64,000 nucleotides of DNA from Microcoleus sp. AS-A8 (GTDB taxonomy: Bacteria; Cyanobacteriota; Cyanobacteriia; Cyanobacteriales; Coleofasciculaceae). How positions within the stretch are numbered: the first letter of the stretch is position 1; each line of letters begins with the position of its first letter. Location of the stretch: assembly GCA_039962225.1 (NCBI GenBank), contig JAMPKV010000005.1:124001-188000 (forward strand), given 5' to 3'. This document shows, piece after piece, positions 7,967-15,756 of this stretch. The notes beneath the pieces are model-generated. The model ran no database searches. It saw only the letters and a program-made list of their open reading frames with translations, and was not told where the DNA came from. A program made the position numbers and the translations under genes.

Positions 7967-8794
7967 TCAACGCCTGTTGAGATAGCTAGGTTTCGGCGCA
8001 ACGGATGAGGCTTCGGGTTGAGCCTTCGCCTGTTCCGGGGACTTGCTCTGTCCTTGCGTGTTCGGAGAATTATTGGATTCTACGACATTTTTTTCGGGGT
8101 TGGTGGTCATAACCACTAAATTATCTCCCTTCAATTTTTTAGCCGTCGGCGCATTAGCAACGCGTGTATCGATCACGGCTTGTGACACTTTGGGAATAAA
8201 CCAGTTAGCTTCACCCGTTTTGAGGATTTGAGTGGGAGGGATGCTGAATTCTATCGCACCGGTGTCTGCATTAGTTCTCACGATTAACTGAGTTCCATCA
8301 ACCACCTTGATTGCAGCAGGCCCTGCTAATTCTTCATTCTGTCCGTTAGAGCTTATCGTTGTTTGGGCATCACTGGGTAGATAAACACCCTGACAATCCC
8401 ATTTATTTTTGGTTGTCTGACCATCAGCTAAGAAATATAGGCCATTAGCATAGGGGTAATCTTCTTCGTCATCATCATCATCAAACTTAGGTTGTGGCCC
8501 ATAGACAGCGAGTGTTTTTCCCGTTGCATTTTCACACTGCCCCCAGTTGATTCCGGTCTCTAGAGCATATTTTTGAAACTCTAGTTCATCGATTTTGTTT
8601 TGGATTTGCTCAGGGTTATAATTTTCGGTTTGAGCTTGTGTCTCTTGCGCCATCTTCAAGGCATTAAGACTTTGATTTACCTCAATATAGTCAGGATTTT
8701 TGAGAAAACTTGGCTTGTCAGCCCATGAAGGTTGAGCAAACAATAAATTTGCAATCAATATCAAACTTACTAAAAGGAAATTTGCAAGTTTCAT
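7967..8794 (-). CDS. Secreted or periplasmic protein of unknown function
   Basis: 275 residues. It has a clear signal peptide (MKLANFLLVSLILIANLLFA, then QPSWA-DKPS, likely cleavage near residue 25). The mature part contains a short amphipathic region (about 35-75), a striking acidic run (DDDDDEED near 115-122), two cysteines flanking it that may form a disulfide, and a low-complexity Pro/Ser/Gln C-terminus (from about 240). I do not recognise a domain. The start has an AGGAGAAAG ribosome binding site just upstream. Confidence 0.65.
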   Translation of the reverse strand: MKLANFLLVSLILIANLLFAQPSWADKPSFLKNPDYIEVNQSLNALKMAQETQAQTENYNPEQIQNKIDELEFQKYALETGINWGQCENATGKTLAVYGPQPKFDDDDDEEDYPYANGLYFLADGQTTKNKWDCQGVYLPSDAQTTISSNGQNEELAGPAAIKVVDGTQLIVRTNADTGAIEFSIPPTQILKTGEANWFIPKVSQAVIDTRVANAPTAKKLKGDNLVVMTTNPEKNVVESNNSPNTQGQSKSPEQAKAQPEASSVAPKPSYLNRR

Positions 8795-9220
8795 GACTTT
8801 CTCCTAGGAAAGGTTAGTGAATTGTTTTTGTGAAATTATTGGAGGGGCGAGAATTACAAACTTGTGACGACGATTCAATTCCCAAATTTGTTCAACCCGA
8901 ATTTTTACGGTCGTATTATTAATCATTTTATCACCTGGTTTTATTTTAAAATTTAAATTTTATCTAATTTAATTTGCCCAAAAAATTAGGTTAATTTCAT
9001 TCAAAACATGGATAAATTTATCCATGTGTTACTGAACTTATATTAATTTTTCCAAGCCAAATCATCTAACTTTTGAGAGAGATGGGAAGATGGGAAGGTA
9101 GAATTTAGAGTTGCAGTTGAACAAAAATTCCCTGCCAATATTTACCTCCAAAGCGCTGGTTCCAGTCTTTGGGACTACTCATATTCTAGGGAAACGCTCA
9201 GGTTTGACCAAGAGCCAACT
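8795..9220. other. AT-rich intergenic stretch
   Basis: 426 bases, strongly AT-rich between about 8900 and 9060. It must carry the promoter of the secreted-protein gene, but I cannot point to a clear -10/-35 pair. No RNA gene or credible small protein is seen. Confidence 0.4.
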
Positions 9221-9922
9221 TCAATTTTTGGCGAGTTCTTCCAAGCGACTGTTAATAGTGAAAAGACCAGTTAAACACAGACAACTTAATCCTAGGGCTA
9301 GTGGTGTTAACGCCTGACTTTCCAAAACAATAAACACACCTAATCCGATTAAAACGAACGGAACAAAAGTGCTGCCATGGCGACTTAAAAGGTGAGCAAT
9401 TGCTTTCTGGTGAGTTAATTTATAGGCGGCGTAACACCAAACTCCAACCAGCACAAAGAATATACCCAAAATTCCCACTAAACTCTCGAAGCTACTACTG
9501 GCAAACAAAGGGACATAAATCCCAATATTGTCACTGCCATTAGCCATCGTGACAGCAGCAACACTGTAAGCTTGGGGAGACAGAAAGCTAGCGAATGAAG
9601 ATTGATTTAATGGTTCAATTTCTGCCTCATCCTCTTCAGCGGAATCGCTTTCTGTGTTCAGTAAGCGCATCAGTCCGAAAGCGATGGGCACTAAGCCTAA
9701 AAGTCCAATCCAGTGGCGTGGCAAGATTAAGCCACCAAAAAAGCCGGGAAGGCTAGCTACCACTAATGCAGCGAATCCGAGATACTGACCAATAACAATA
9801 TGTCGTCTACGAAATGTCGAATTCACCTGAGAAAAAAACAGTAACAGGATGACAATATCGTCGAGGTTGGTGGCACTGAAGGCAGCTAATCCGGTGGGAA
9901 TTGAAGTGACTAAGTCGTTCAT
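9221..9922 (-). CDS. CadD family transporter, second copy
   Basis: 233 residues, about six membrane segments. It shares with the copy at 6225-6890 the motifs AATNLDDIVILLLFF-type start, RRRHIVIGQYLGFAAL, PGFFGGLI, MANGSDNIGIYVPLFA and the C-terminal FVPFVLIGLGVFIV. The loop between halves is acidic (SDSAEEDEAEIE, near residues 94-105), where the paralogue has a different linker. A cation substrate such as Cd2+ is inferred from the family only. Its C-terminal 40 codons are clearly related, even at the DNA level, to the broken copy at 14403-14526. Confidence 0.82.
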   Translation of the reverse strand: MNDLVTSIPTGLAAFSATNLDDIVILLLFFSQVNSTFRRRHIVIGQYLGFAALVVASLPGFFGGLILPRHWIGLLGLVPIAFGLMRLLNTESDSAEEDEAEIEPLNQSSFASFLSPQAYSVAAVTMANGSDNIGIYVPLFASSSFESLVGILGIFFVLVGVWCYAAYKLTHQKAIAHLLSRHGSTFVPFVLIGLGVFIVLESQALTPLALGLSCLCLTGLFTINSRLEELAKN

Positions 9923-10032
9923 TTCTTTCTGTCCTGTCCTAAGGTTCTTAATTCAGTCATGTTTTACGGGTCATTAGTCCTAGATTGGGGGTTAAGTGTG
10001 GCTTAAGGACTTATGATTTCTGGACGAGGAAG

Positions 10033-11538
10033 TTAAAGGTCTTCAAATTCATCGAATCCCACAGGAACAGTTTCAACCTTCACTTCCCTGTTATCAAATC
10101 TGGCGTGTATGGCTTCAACGCCCTGCTCCATGGATGTCACAATTTCTGGAGAACGAAGTCTTTGTAAAATGAACCAGCCACAGGTTACGAGCAGGTACAT
10201 CAAAAATAGGTAAGGAAACGCATCGTAAGGGGGTTCTGGAACTGGGAACAGCTTGCTTCCTGGAATTCCCACACTGCCCAAAACGGGAATCATCATGAAC
10301 CCAATCGCCATAACCGAGAACAGGATATCTCGCAGATGCAGTTTTTTAATTTGGCGTAGGTAAACCGGAGCCGCAATTGAAATCAGGATATAGACGGTTA
10401 AAAACCCGAAACTCGCGATCGCACCCAAATATCCCATACAGTCGAACAGTTTGACGTGAAACAGTGACATCGCTGCGGGGATGAGAAAGGCAATCAGCGA
10501 ACACATCGTCACGGCAACATGAGGGGTGCGGTTAGCCGCATGTGCTGAACCCAAAGATGAGTGAAACAAGCCATGACGTGCCATCGTGAAGAACACCCTA
10601 GCGGCTGGATTGATACTGCCGAGGACACAAGCAAAAAAGCTAAACAAGGCACTGAAAGCAACCAAGGTTCCCAGAAAACCCACTCCGGCTTGCTGTGCGA
10701 GAAAACCCAGGGGTTCTTCAGTGGTGGTAATCGATACTCCTGTGCCGCTAAAACCCAATATCTCAATGTAGGTCATGGAAATAAAGAAGAGACCGGCTAG
10801 GATCACACTACCCATGACGGCTCTAGGAATTGTCCTCAAGGGGTTTTTTGCTTCATCACCTAAAGAGGTAGCGCTTTCAAAACCAGAGAAACCAAACATG
10901 ACCAAAACCAGCCCCATTGCCACGTTGCCTGGGGTGACATCTTGCAATGTCAATTGGGACATATCTAAGGCAAAGCCTTTGTGTGCCCAGATGATGCCTC
11001 CCAAGACGGCGATGAGAACTAAAGAGGCTCCCTCCATCCACAGCATCGCCATCGCTGAAAGCTGGATATCTTTATAGGCGGCATACCAGGAAATACCTGC
11101 GCCTATCGCTAACAACGTGATGGTCGAGGGGTGGATGCCTAGATGCCCGATTAAGCTACTGCTAAAGTTGGCAAAACCACACAGAACTGACATTCCCGTA
11201 AACAGATAAGCCAGCACCAAACTCCAGCCGCAGATGACACCTGCCGTTGGCCCCAACCCTTTGACAATATAAGAGTAGAGCGAACCTGGAGAAGCTGAGC
11301 GACTTGCAAACTGGTTGATGTTGATACTCACAAACACCAACCCAATCATGCCAATCACGAAACTTAACCAGGCACCGTTTCCTGCAAGGGCAACAATCAA
11401 GCCCAAATTTGAGGCGGGGATGGTTGTGGGTGCAATGACGGCAAAAGATTGAGCTAATACTTCCCCAAAAGGAAGACAGGCGGGCTTTAACCCATGTGTA
11501 CTCCGATGTTTTTGCTTTGTCTTAGTCCTTGTACTCAT
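10033..11538 (-). CDS. APC superfamily amino acid permease
   Basis: 501 residues, about 12 membrane segments. The N-terminal stretch (GEVLAQSFAVIAPTTIPASN) and the middle GFSGFESATSLGDEAKNPLR match the APC family signature, the latter being the conserved region after helix 5-6. Members import amino acids or related amines with protons or by exchange. The C-terminal tail (about 450-501) is hydrophilic and acidic. The gene is divergent from the LysR regulator at 12078, and the region between them has five copies of a GAGTTC-type motif, so control by that regulator is plausible. Confidence 0.85.
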   Translation of the reverse strand: MSTRTKTKQKHRSTHGLKPACLPFGEVLAQSFAVIAPTTIPASNLGLIVALAGNGAWLSFVIGMIGLVFVSININQFASRSASPGSLYSYIVKGLGPTAGVICGWSLVLAYLFTGMSVLCGFANFSSSLIGHLGIHPSTITLLAIGAGISWYAAYKDIQLSAMAMLWMEGASLVLIAVLGGIIWAHKGFALDMSQLTLQDVTPGNVAMGLVLVMFGFSGFESATSLGDEAKNPLRTIPRAVMGSVILAGLFFISMTYIEILGFSGTGVSITTTEEPLGFLAQQAGVGFLGTLVAFSALFSFFACVLGSINPAARVFFTMARHGLFHSSLGSAHAANRTPHVAVTMCSLIAFLIPAAMSLFHVKLFDCMGYLGAIASFGFLTVYILISIAAPVYLRQIKKLHLRDILFSVMAIGFMMIPVLGSVGIPGSKLFPVPEPPYDAFPYLFLMYLLVTCGWFILQRLRSPEIVTSMEQGVEAIHARFDNREVKVETVPVGFDEFEDL

Positions 11539-11605
11539 AGTCCTCTAGAATCTCCTTGCACGGTCGAGCGAGCAGTGTTATGGGTGCGTTATAGGGAATT
11601 ACTGC

Positions 11606-11736
11606 TGAGTTCGACTCAAATGGATAGGCTCTCCCTAAAATGAGTTCGATGTAACGTTGAGTGCCTTGAGTTTTGGAACTCATGCGCTGTAAGTATCTTT
11701 AATCGTTGAGTTCAGTGGCTTTTGCTGTTGAACTCA
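11606..11736. promoter_or_regulatory. Cluster of five TGAGTTC-type motifs between permease and LysR genes
   Basis: TGAGTTC occurs at 11606-11612, 11641-11647 and 11707-11713, and its complement GAACTCA at 11676-11682 and 11730-11736. The first three start 35 bases apart. The first copy is part of TGAGT-TCG-ACTCA and the last two form an inverted pair. Multiple half-sites in a divergent promoter region are typical of LysR-type operators, but the link to the adjacent regulator is inference. Confidence 0.5.
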
Positions 11737-12077
11737 GCTATAAGATGAAAAGCTACTCTTCACGTTAGAATTGCTACTGCGTGGAATCAAACGTTTTTTC
11801 TTTTTAATTGGATAAATAAAATTGATGATAAGCTGCATGGACAGTTTCCAGGCACCCTAATGGTCTGAGGAGTCTATTTGTCAATATTTCTAATTGGGGT
11901 TAGAGCTTTCTTTAAAGGACTGTTCCATAGGATGGAGACTTATTTAAACAGCACAGGTAAGGAGCCTGGAGATCTTTAGGGTAGTTGTAATCCCGATTGC
12001 TGCGTTTGTCAGCCCTAAAGTGGTACTAAGAATTTAAGTAAAATCTGATTTGTTGGCTTGAGGGATACATACCATTA

Positions 12078-13019
12078 ATGGCGGGGATGACGTTTGACCA
12101 ACTCCGAGTTTTTCTGGTTGTGGTAGAATATTTGCACTTTACCCGTGCCGCAGAAGCACTTTACATTAGCCAGCCTGCTGTGAGTGCGGCAATCCAATGC
12201 TTAGAAGATCAATATGAAGTGAAGCTATTCCACCGTATTGGTCGCCACATTGAGATTACTGAGGCTGGGAAATTATTACAAGCAGAAGCCCAAAAAATTA
12301 TCGACCAAGTCGCTTTGACAGAGCGGGGGTTACGGGAATTAAACAACCTCCAGCGGGGTGAATTAAAATTGGGTTCGAGTCTCACCATTGGTAACTATTG
12401 GTTACCGGAGAAGATTAGCCAATTTAAGCACCAATATCCTGGCATTTCGGTGAATTGTACCCTCGCCAACACGGAAGAAATATGTGAAGGAACAGCGACG
12501 GGATTGTTTGATTTAGGCTTAGTGGAAGGAGAGGTTAAACCAGCCGTTAAAAATATTCTAGAAGAAGATAGTGTAGGGGGCGATCGCTTAGTGATTATTG
12601 TAGGCCCATCTCACCCTTGGTTTCAGCAGGGAGAGGTTGCCCTCACAGAACTTTATCACACCGATTGGGTGATGCGAGAAGCGGGTTCTGGAACTCAACA
12701 AAGATTTGAGCAAGCCCTGCAAAATTGGGGAATTACGCCCTCAGATTTGAAGAGGATTTTAGTCTTGCACAGTGGCGAAATGGTGAAAGCCATCATTGAA
12801 AGCAGTGTTGGTGCAGCCGCCATTTCTGAATTGATGGTCAAAAAAGAACTCCAGCTTGATACCCTACGTGCGATTAAAGTTAAAGATCATAGAAATGGTG
12901 CTGCTGTGACGTTGGAAATCGTGCGTCCTTTTTTGAAACTGAAGCATCAGCGACGTTTTCAAACTCGTCTTGCAAAAGCTTTTGAACAGATGTTGACTCT
13001 GGGGACGCACTCTCAATAA
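12078..13019 (+). CDS. LysR family transcriptional regulator
   Basis: 313 residues from ATG 12078 (a second ATG nine bases on is also possible). The winged HTH occupies residues 4-63, with the recognition region FTRAAEALYISQPAVSAAI near 21-39. The effector domain follows (ELKLGSSLTIGNYWLPEKI near 94-112, a typical LysR fold start). The family includes CysB/CbbR-like regulators that sense small metabolites. Possible targets are the divergent APC permease (11538, minus) and the convergent DUF1634-TauE pair. Sequence alone does not identify the effector. Confidence 0.88.
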   Translation: MAGMTFDQLRVFLVVVEYLHFTRAAEALYISQPAVSAAIQCLEDQYEVKLFHRIGRHIEITEAGKLLQAEAQKIIDQVALTERGLRELNNLQRGELKLGSSLTIGNYWLPEKISQFKHQYPGISVNCTLANTEEICEGTATGLFDLGLVEGEVKPAVKNILEEDSVGGDRLVIIVGPSHPWFQQGEVALTELYHTDWVMREAGSGTQQRFEQALQNWGITPSDLKRILVLHSGEMVKAIIESSVGAAAISELMVKKELQLDTLRAIKVKDHRNGAAVTLEIVRPFLKLKHQRRFQTRLAKAFEQMLTLGTHSQ

Positions 13020-13058
13020 TTGAAAAAAATGTTTAGGATGTAAACATCGTGATACATC

Positions 13059-13520
13059 CTAAACATAGGCTCCTATCATGCTGTAAATCAGCGCCACGAG
13101 TACACATAAGGTGACAATAATATAGGTAAAATCTCGTTGACGTAGGAAGGCCAAAAAGGAAAATACGACGCGTGCGATCGGTGTGGCAATCAGTATCAGT
13201 AGTCCGAGTTGAATTAAACCACGCCGACTCCCCGACAAAACCGCTGTCAATACACCCTTTGGAGAACAAAATTCAGAGGGCGTTCCTTGAAAAAATCGAT
13301 AGTCAGCCGGTTCATTACCGTGGCGAATTAAGTACAAAATGCCACCCACTAAAACGATCACGCTAGCGAGAAGAACCCCGTATTTGAGTAAATTACTGAT
13401 AAACTGCTCCAAATGGCGATCGCTCTTGGCACTGTGCGGCGTGCAATCGCTAGATGGAGGGGTAAGGTTGCTCTCGCTCTCAACTTGTTCCTCATTCGCT
13501 AACTTCCCTAATGGATACAC
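13059..13520 (-). CDS. DUF1634 membrane protein
   Basis: 153 residues from a GTG start at 13520, three bases after the TauE/SafE stop codon, so translation is probably coupled. Three hydrophobic segments lie near 45-63, 100-120 and 128-150. The layout GVLLASVIVLVGGILYLI, then GLLILIATPIARVVFSF and a short C-terminal helix, matches DUF1634. This family is usually encoded next to TauE/SafE exporters and is thought to be an accessory subunit; the pairing here supports the call. Function beyond that is unknown. Confidence 0.8.
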   Translation of the reverse strand: MYPLGKLANEEQVESESNLTPPSSDCTPHSAKSDRHLEQFISNLLKYGVLLASVIVLVGGILYLIRHGNEPADYRFFQGTPSEFCSPKGVLTAVLSGSRRGLIQLGLLILIATPIARVVFSFLAFLRQRDFTYIIVTLCVLVALIYSMIGAYV

Positions 13521-13523
13521 TCT

Positions 13524-14360
13524 TTATTGCCCCCCAGTTAGACTGTTGTAAACCATCTTGAACGCCATTACCACGAGGACAAAACTGAAAATCGTCCTCA
13601 AAATCTGAGTTTGAGATCCTACCAAAACTCTGGCTCCCAAAAAAGCGCCAGGTAGTACTCCTAACATCACCGGCATTGACAAACCTGGATCGATGTAACC
13701 CCGCGCCAGGTAAACTCCTGCTGAGGCCGCGGCTGTTACACCTATCATAAAATTGCTAGTAGTAGTGGAAACTTTGAAGGGCAGACGCATAGCCTGATCC
13801 ATTGCCAGCACCTTAAATGCGCCTGAACCAATACCCAGTAATCCGGAAAGCACCCCAGCGACTAACATCACACTAAACCCAACCGGAACCGCATGAACCT
13901 GATAAGACATTAATCCATCGGCAGTGGGATAAGTTCCATTCAGTCTGAGATGATCAACTAAAGGGTCAGAAGATTCCGTATCCGGGGATTCAATTCGGGG
14001 TTGTTGTGACAGATAGGCGGAATAAAGTAAGACAATAGCCAACACAATGGTGAGGGCTTTAACCGAAACAAAGGTGGCAATCAATGCACCGATTATGGCT
14101 CCAATTGTTGTCGCGACTTCTAAAAACATTCCCAGTCGCAGATTGGTAAACCCCTTCTTAATATAGGTCGATGCTGCTCCGGAAGAAGTTGCAATGACAG
14201 AGACTAAGGAAGCGCCAACAGCGTAGCGAATATCAACACCAAACACTGAAGTTAAGAGGGGCACAATCACCACTCCACCCCCTAAGCCAGTGAGTGACCC
14301 TAAAAAGCCAGCTGTAAACGCTCCCACCCAAACGAACAGAGAAAATTCCAGGATGTTCAA
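13524..14360 (-). CDS. TauE/SafE family exporter paired with DUF1634
   Basis: 278 residues, about eight membrane segments. Twin signatures: GSLTGLGGGVVIVPLLTSVF near 21-40 and SGLLGIGSGAFKVLAMDQAM near 171-190. A polar loop (about 120-150) separates the halves. It forms an operon with the DUF1634 gene downstream (3-nt gap). TauE/SafE proteins export sulfite or organic anions; the DUF1634-linked branch has no fixed substrate to my knowledge. The 5' region contains a CadD-family gene fragment, suggesting rearrangement at this point. Confidence 0.87.
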   Translation of the reverse strand: MNILEFSLFVWVGAFTAGFLGSLTGLGGGVVIVPLLTSVFGVDIRYAVGASLVSVIATSSGAASTYIKKGFTNLRLGMFLEVATTIGAIIGALIATFVSVKALTIVLAIVLLYSAYLSQQPRIESPDTESSDPLVDHLRLNGTYPTADGLMSYQVHAVPVGFSVMLVAGVLSGLLGIGSGAFKVLAMDQAMRLPFKVSTTTSNFMIGVTAAASAGVYLARGYIDPGLSMPVMLGVLPGAFLGARVLVGSQTQILRTIFSFVLVVMAFKMVYNSLTGGQ

Positions 14361-14402
14361 TGTTTATTCCTTTTTTGAGCGTCTGTTCATCTGGATCAGA
14401 CT

Positions 14403-14526
14403 CCATCAAGTCGAAACAACTAACCCCTCGTGGGAGTGGAGTTAAAGCCTGACGTTCGCAGACAATAAACACACCTAATTTAATTAAAACAAAAGGAACG
14501 AGATTATTACCGGAGCTTTTCAGATT
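14403..14526 (-). pseudogene. Remnant of a CadD family gene (C-terminal end only)
   Basis: A stretch reads NLVPFVLIKLGVFIVCERQA then LTPLPRGVSCFDL, matching the C-terminal end of the intact gene at 9221-9922 (FVPFVLIGLGVFIVLESQA, LTPLALGLSCLCL). The DNA also matches: AATAAACACACCTAAT is identical in both, and flanking bases agree at most positions. No upstream part of the gene remains between 14527 and 14755. The frame runs on into unrelated sequence, and the following TauE gene overlaps its tail. Confidence 0.8.
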
Positions 14527-14606
14527 GGCTTTAAACAACCCCCAGTAACTGCATCGAGATAGTTTACATAAAAATCTCTTATAAAGATTATAAATTTTTC
14601 AGCACT

Positions 14607-14630
14607 GGCAAGAATCAGTTGATTCTTGCC
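14607..14630. repeat. Perfect 10-bp hairpin
   Basis: GGCAAGAATC (14607-14616) and GATTCTTGCC (14621-14630) are exact complements around the loop AGTT. A further stem, CAAAAGAG with CTCTTTTG, lies at about 14651-14684. Both sit between the CadD remnant and the thioesterase gene and may be a terminator or leader structure. Confidence 0.55.
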
Positions 14631-14754
14631 ACGGGCACCACCCCAAAGTGCAAAAGAGAGTTGCAGCAGTTGTGAACTCTTTTGCATGATCAAGAGGTGG
14701 ATGATCACACTCAATTCATCCTGCCGTATTCAATACACTAAAATCATTGGTCAA

Positions 14755-15246
14755 ATGCCGGAAAAATCACCAACCTCAGCCCAACTGCCACCCAGCGCCG
14801 AGATCCAAAACTATTCTCTAACAGCCACCACGGAGAACTGGTTTGAATATCTGGTGCGGGTACAACCCCATCACACGGATTATTCGGGTGTTGTCTGGCA
14901 TGGCGCTTACCTAGCCTGGATGGAAGAAGCACGAGTTGAATGCTTGCGCTCAATCGGCATCGATTATGCTGACTTAGTCGCCTTGGGATGTGAGTTACCT
15001 GTTGTAGAACTTTCCATACGCTATCACCGCTCCCTGCGGATGGGAATGGCAGCCGCTGTTAGAACCCGTATGGCAGATATGGAAGGTGTGCGAATCAACT
15101 GGGATTATCAGATTCAATCCCTAGACGCAGAAGAACTTTACTTAACAGCTCGTGTTACATTAGTGGCCGTTGATGGTGAGAAAGGCAAGATTTTGCGACA
15201 ACTGCCTTCAGCCGTGAAAGATGCATTAGTGAAGCTTTCTGTGTAA
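14755..15246 (+). CDS. Acyl-CoA thioesterase, 4HBT/YbgC-like hotdog fold
   Basis: 163 residues from ATG 14755; longer in-frame starts back to 14626 would pass through hairpins and read as unlikely protein, so I reject them. The hotdog signature HHTDYSGVVWHGAYLAWMEE lies near residues 40-59, with the Asp of HTD and the Tyr/His of WHGAY placed as in 4-hydroxybenzoyl-CoA thioesterase-like enzymes. Family members hydrolyse acyl-CoA or acyl-ACP thioesters in the cytoplasm. It could be a DHNA-CoA thioesterase-like enzyme, but I cannot tell. A HIP1-containing terminator hairpin follows. Confidence 0.8.
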   Translation: MPEKSPTSAQLPPSAEIQNYSLTATTENWFEYLVRVQPHHTDYSGVVWHGAYLAWMEEARVECLRSIGIDYADLVALGCELPVVELSIRYHRSLRMGMAAAVRTRMADMEGVRINWDYQIQSLDAEELYLTARVTLVAVDGEKGKILRQLPSAVKDALVKLSV

Positions 15247-15312
15247 AGACCAACATTAAGCTGGGAAATTGGAGAGAGTTTCCTAACCTAAGTATTAGAT
15301 AGGATGTGCAAG

Positions 15313-15352
15313 GTGCGATCGCCTCCCGTAGCAGATTCAGAGGCGATCGCAC
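15313..15352 (+). terminator. Hairpin terminator built from HIP1 sequences
   Basis: GTGCGATCGCCTC (15313-15325) and GAGGCGATCGCAC (15340-15352) form a perfect 13-bp stem with a 14-nt loop; each arm contains GCGATCGC. A pyrimidine-rich stretch with TTTTT follows. It is 67 bases past the thioesterase stop codon. Confidence 0.65.
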
Positions 15353-15756
15353 GTCTTCTCTTTTTCTTAATAAAATCCTACAAAACAAACAAGACCTAGT
15401 TTCTAGGTTGGGTAACTATCTATCTAGAGACGTACTTGTCTTCTCACAGAGAAATGAATTGTAGAATGCAGATACGATGTGTTTGTGAATATCTAAAATA
15501 ACTAGGTGAGTGCGTCAAAGCAATGACGGCTGACATCAACAGGATATTCAAAACATCTTCAAGCTCCTTCGTAGCATTAGAGCGGAGGTAGTGTTCGCTA
15601 AGCCCGAAACAGCCTCAGCCTTTGACGCGAAAGTTAGCAATTGCAGCGCTTTGTCATTGGTCAAGAGGTCATAGTCATTTTTTGACTCGTACTGAATCAA
15701 TCACATTTAACCTAACTGCTTCAAAATCGCAAAATTCACAAGGCAGATATTAAGTT
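15353..15756. other. Leader region of the phosphoketolase gene
   Basis: About 400 bases with no gene. It presumably carries the xfp promoter, but no clear consensus element or NtcA site was found. The immediate leader before ATG 15757 has no strong ribosome binding site. Confidence 0.4.

Noticed and set aside
7814-8008. 64-codon plus-strand frame
   Set aside because: It lies on a foldback repeat and overlaps the 3' end of the secreted-protein gene.
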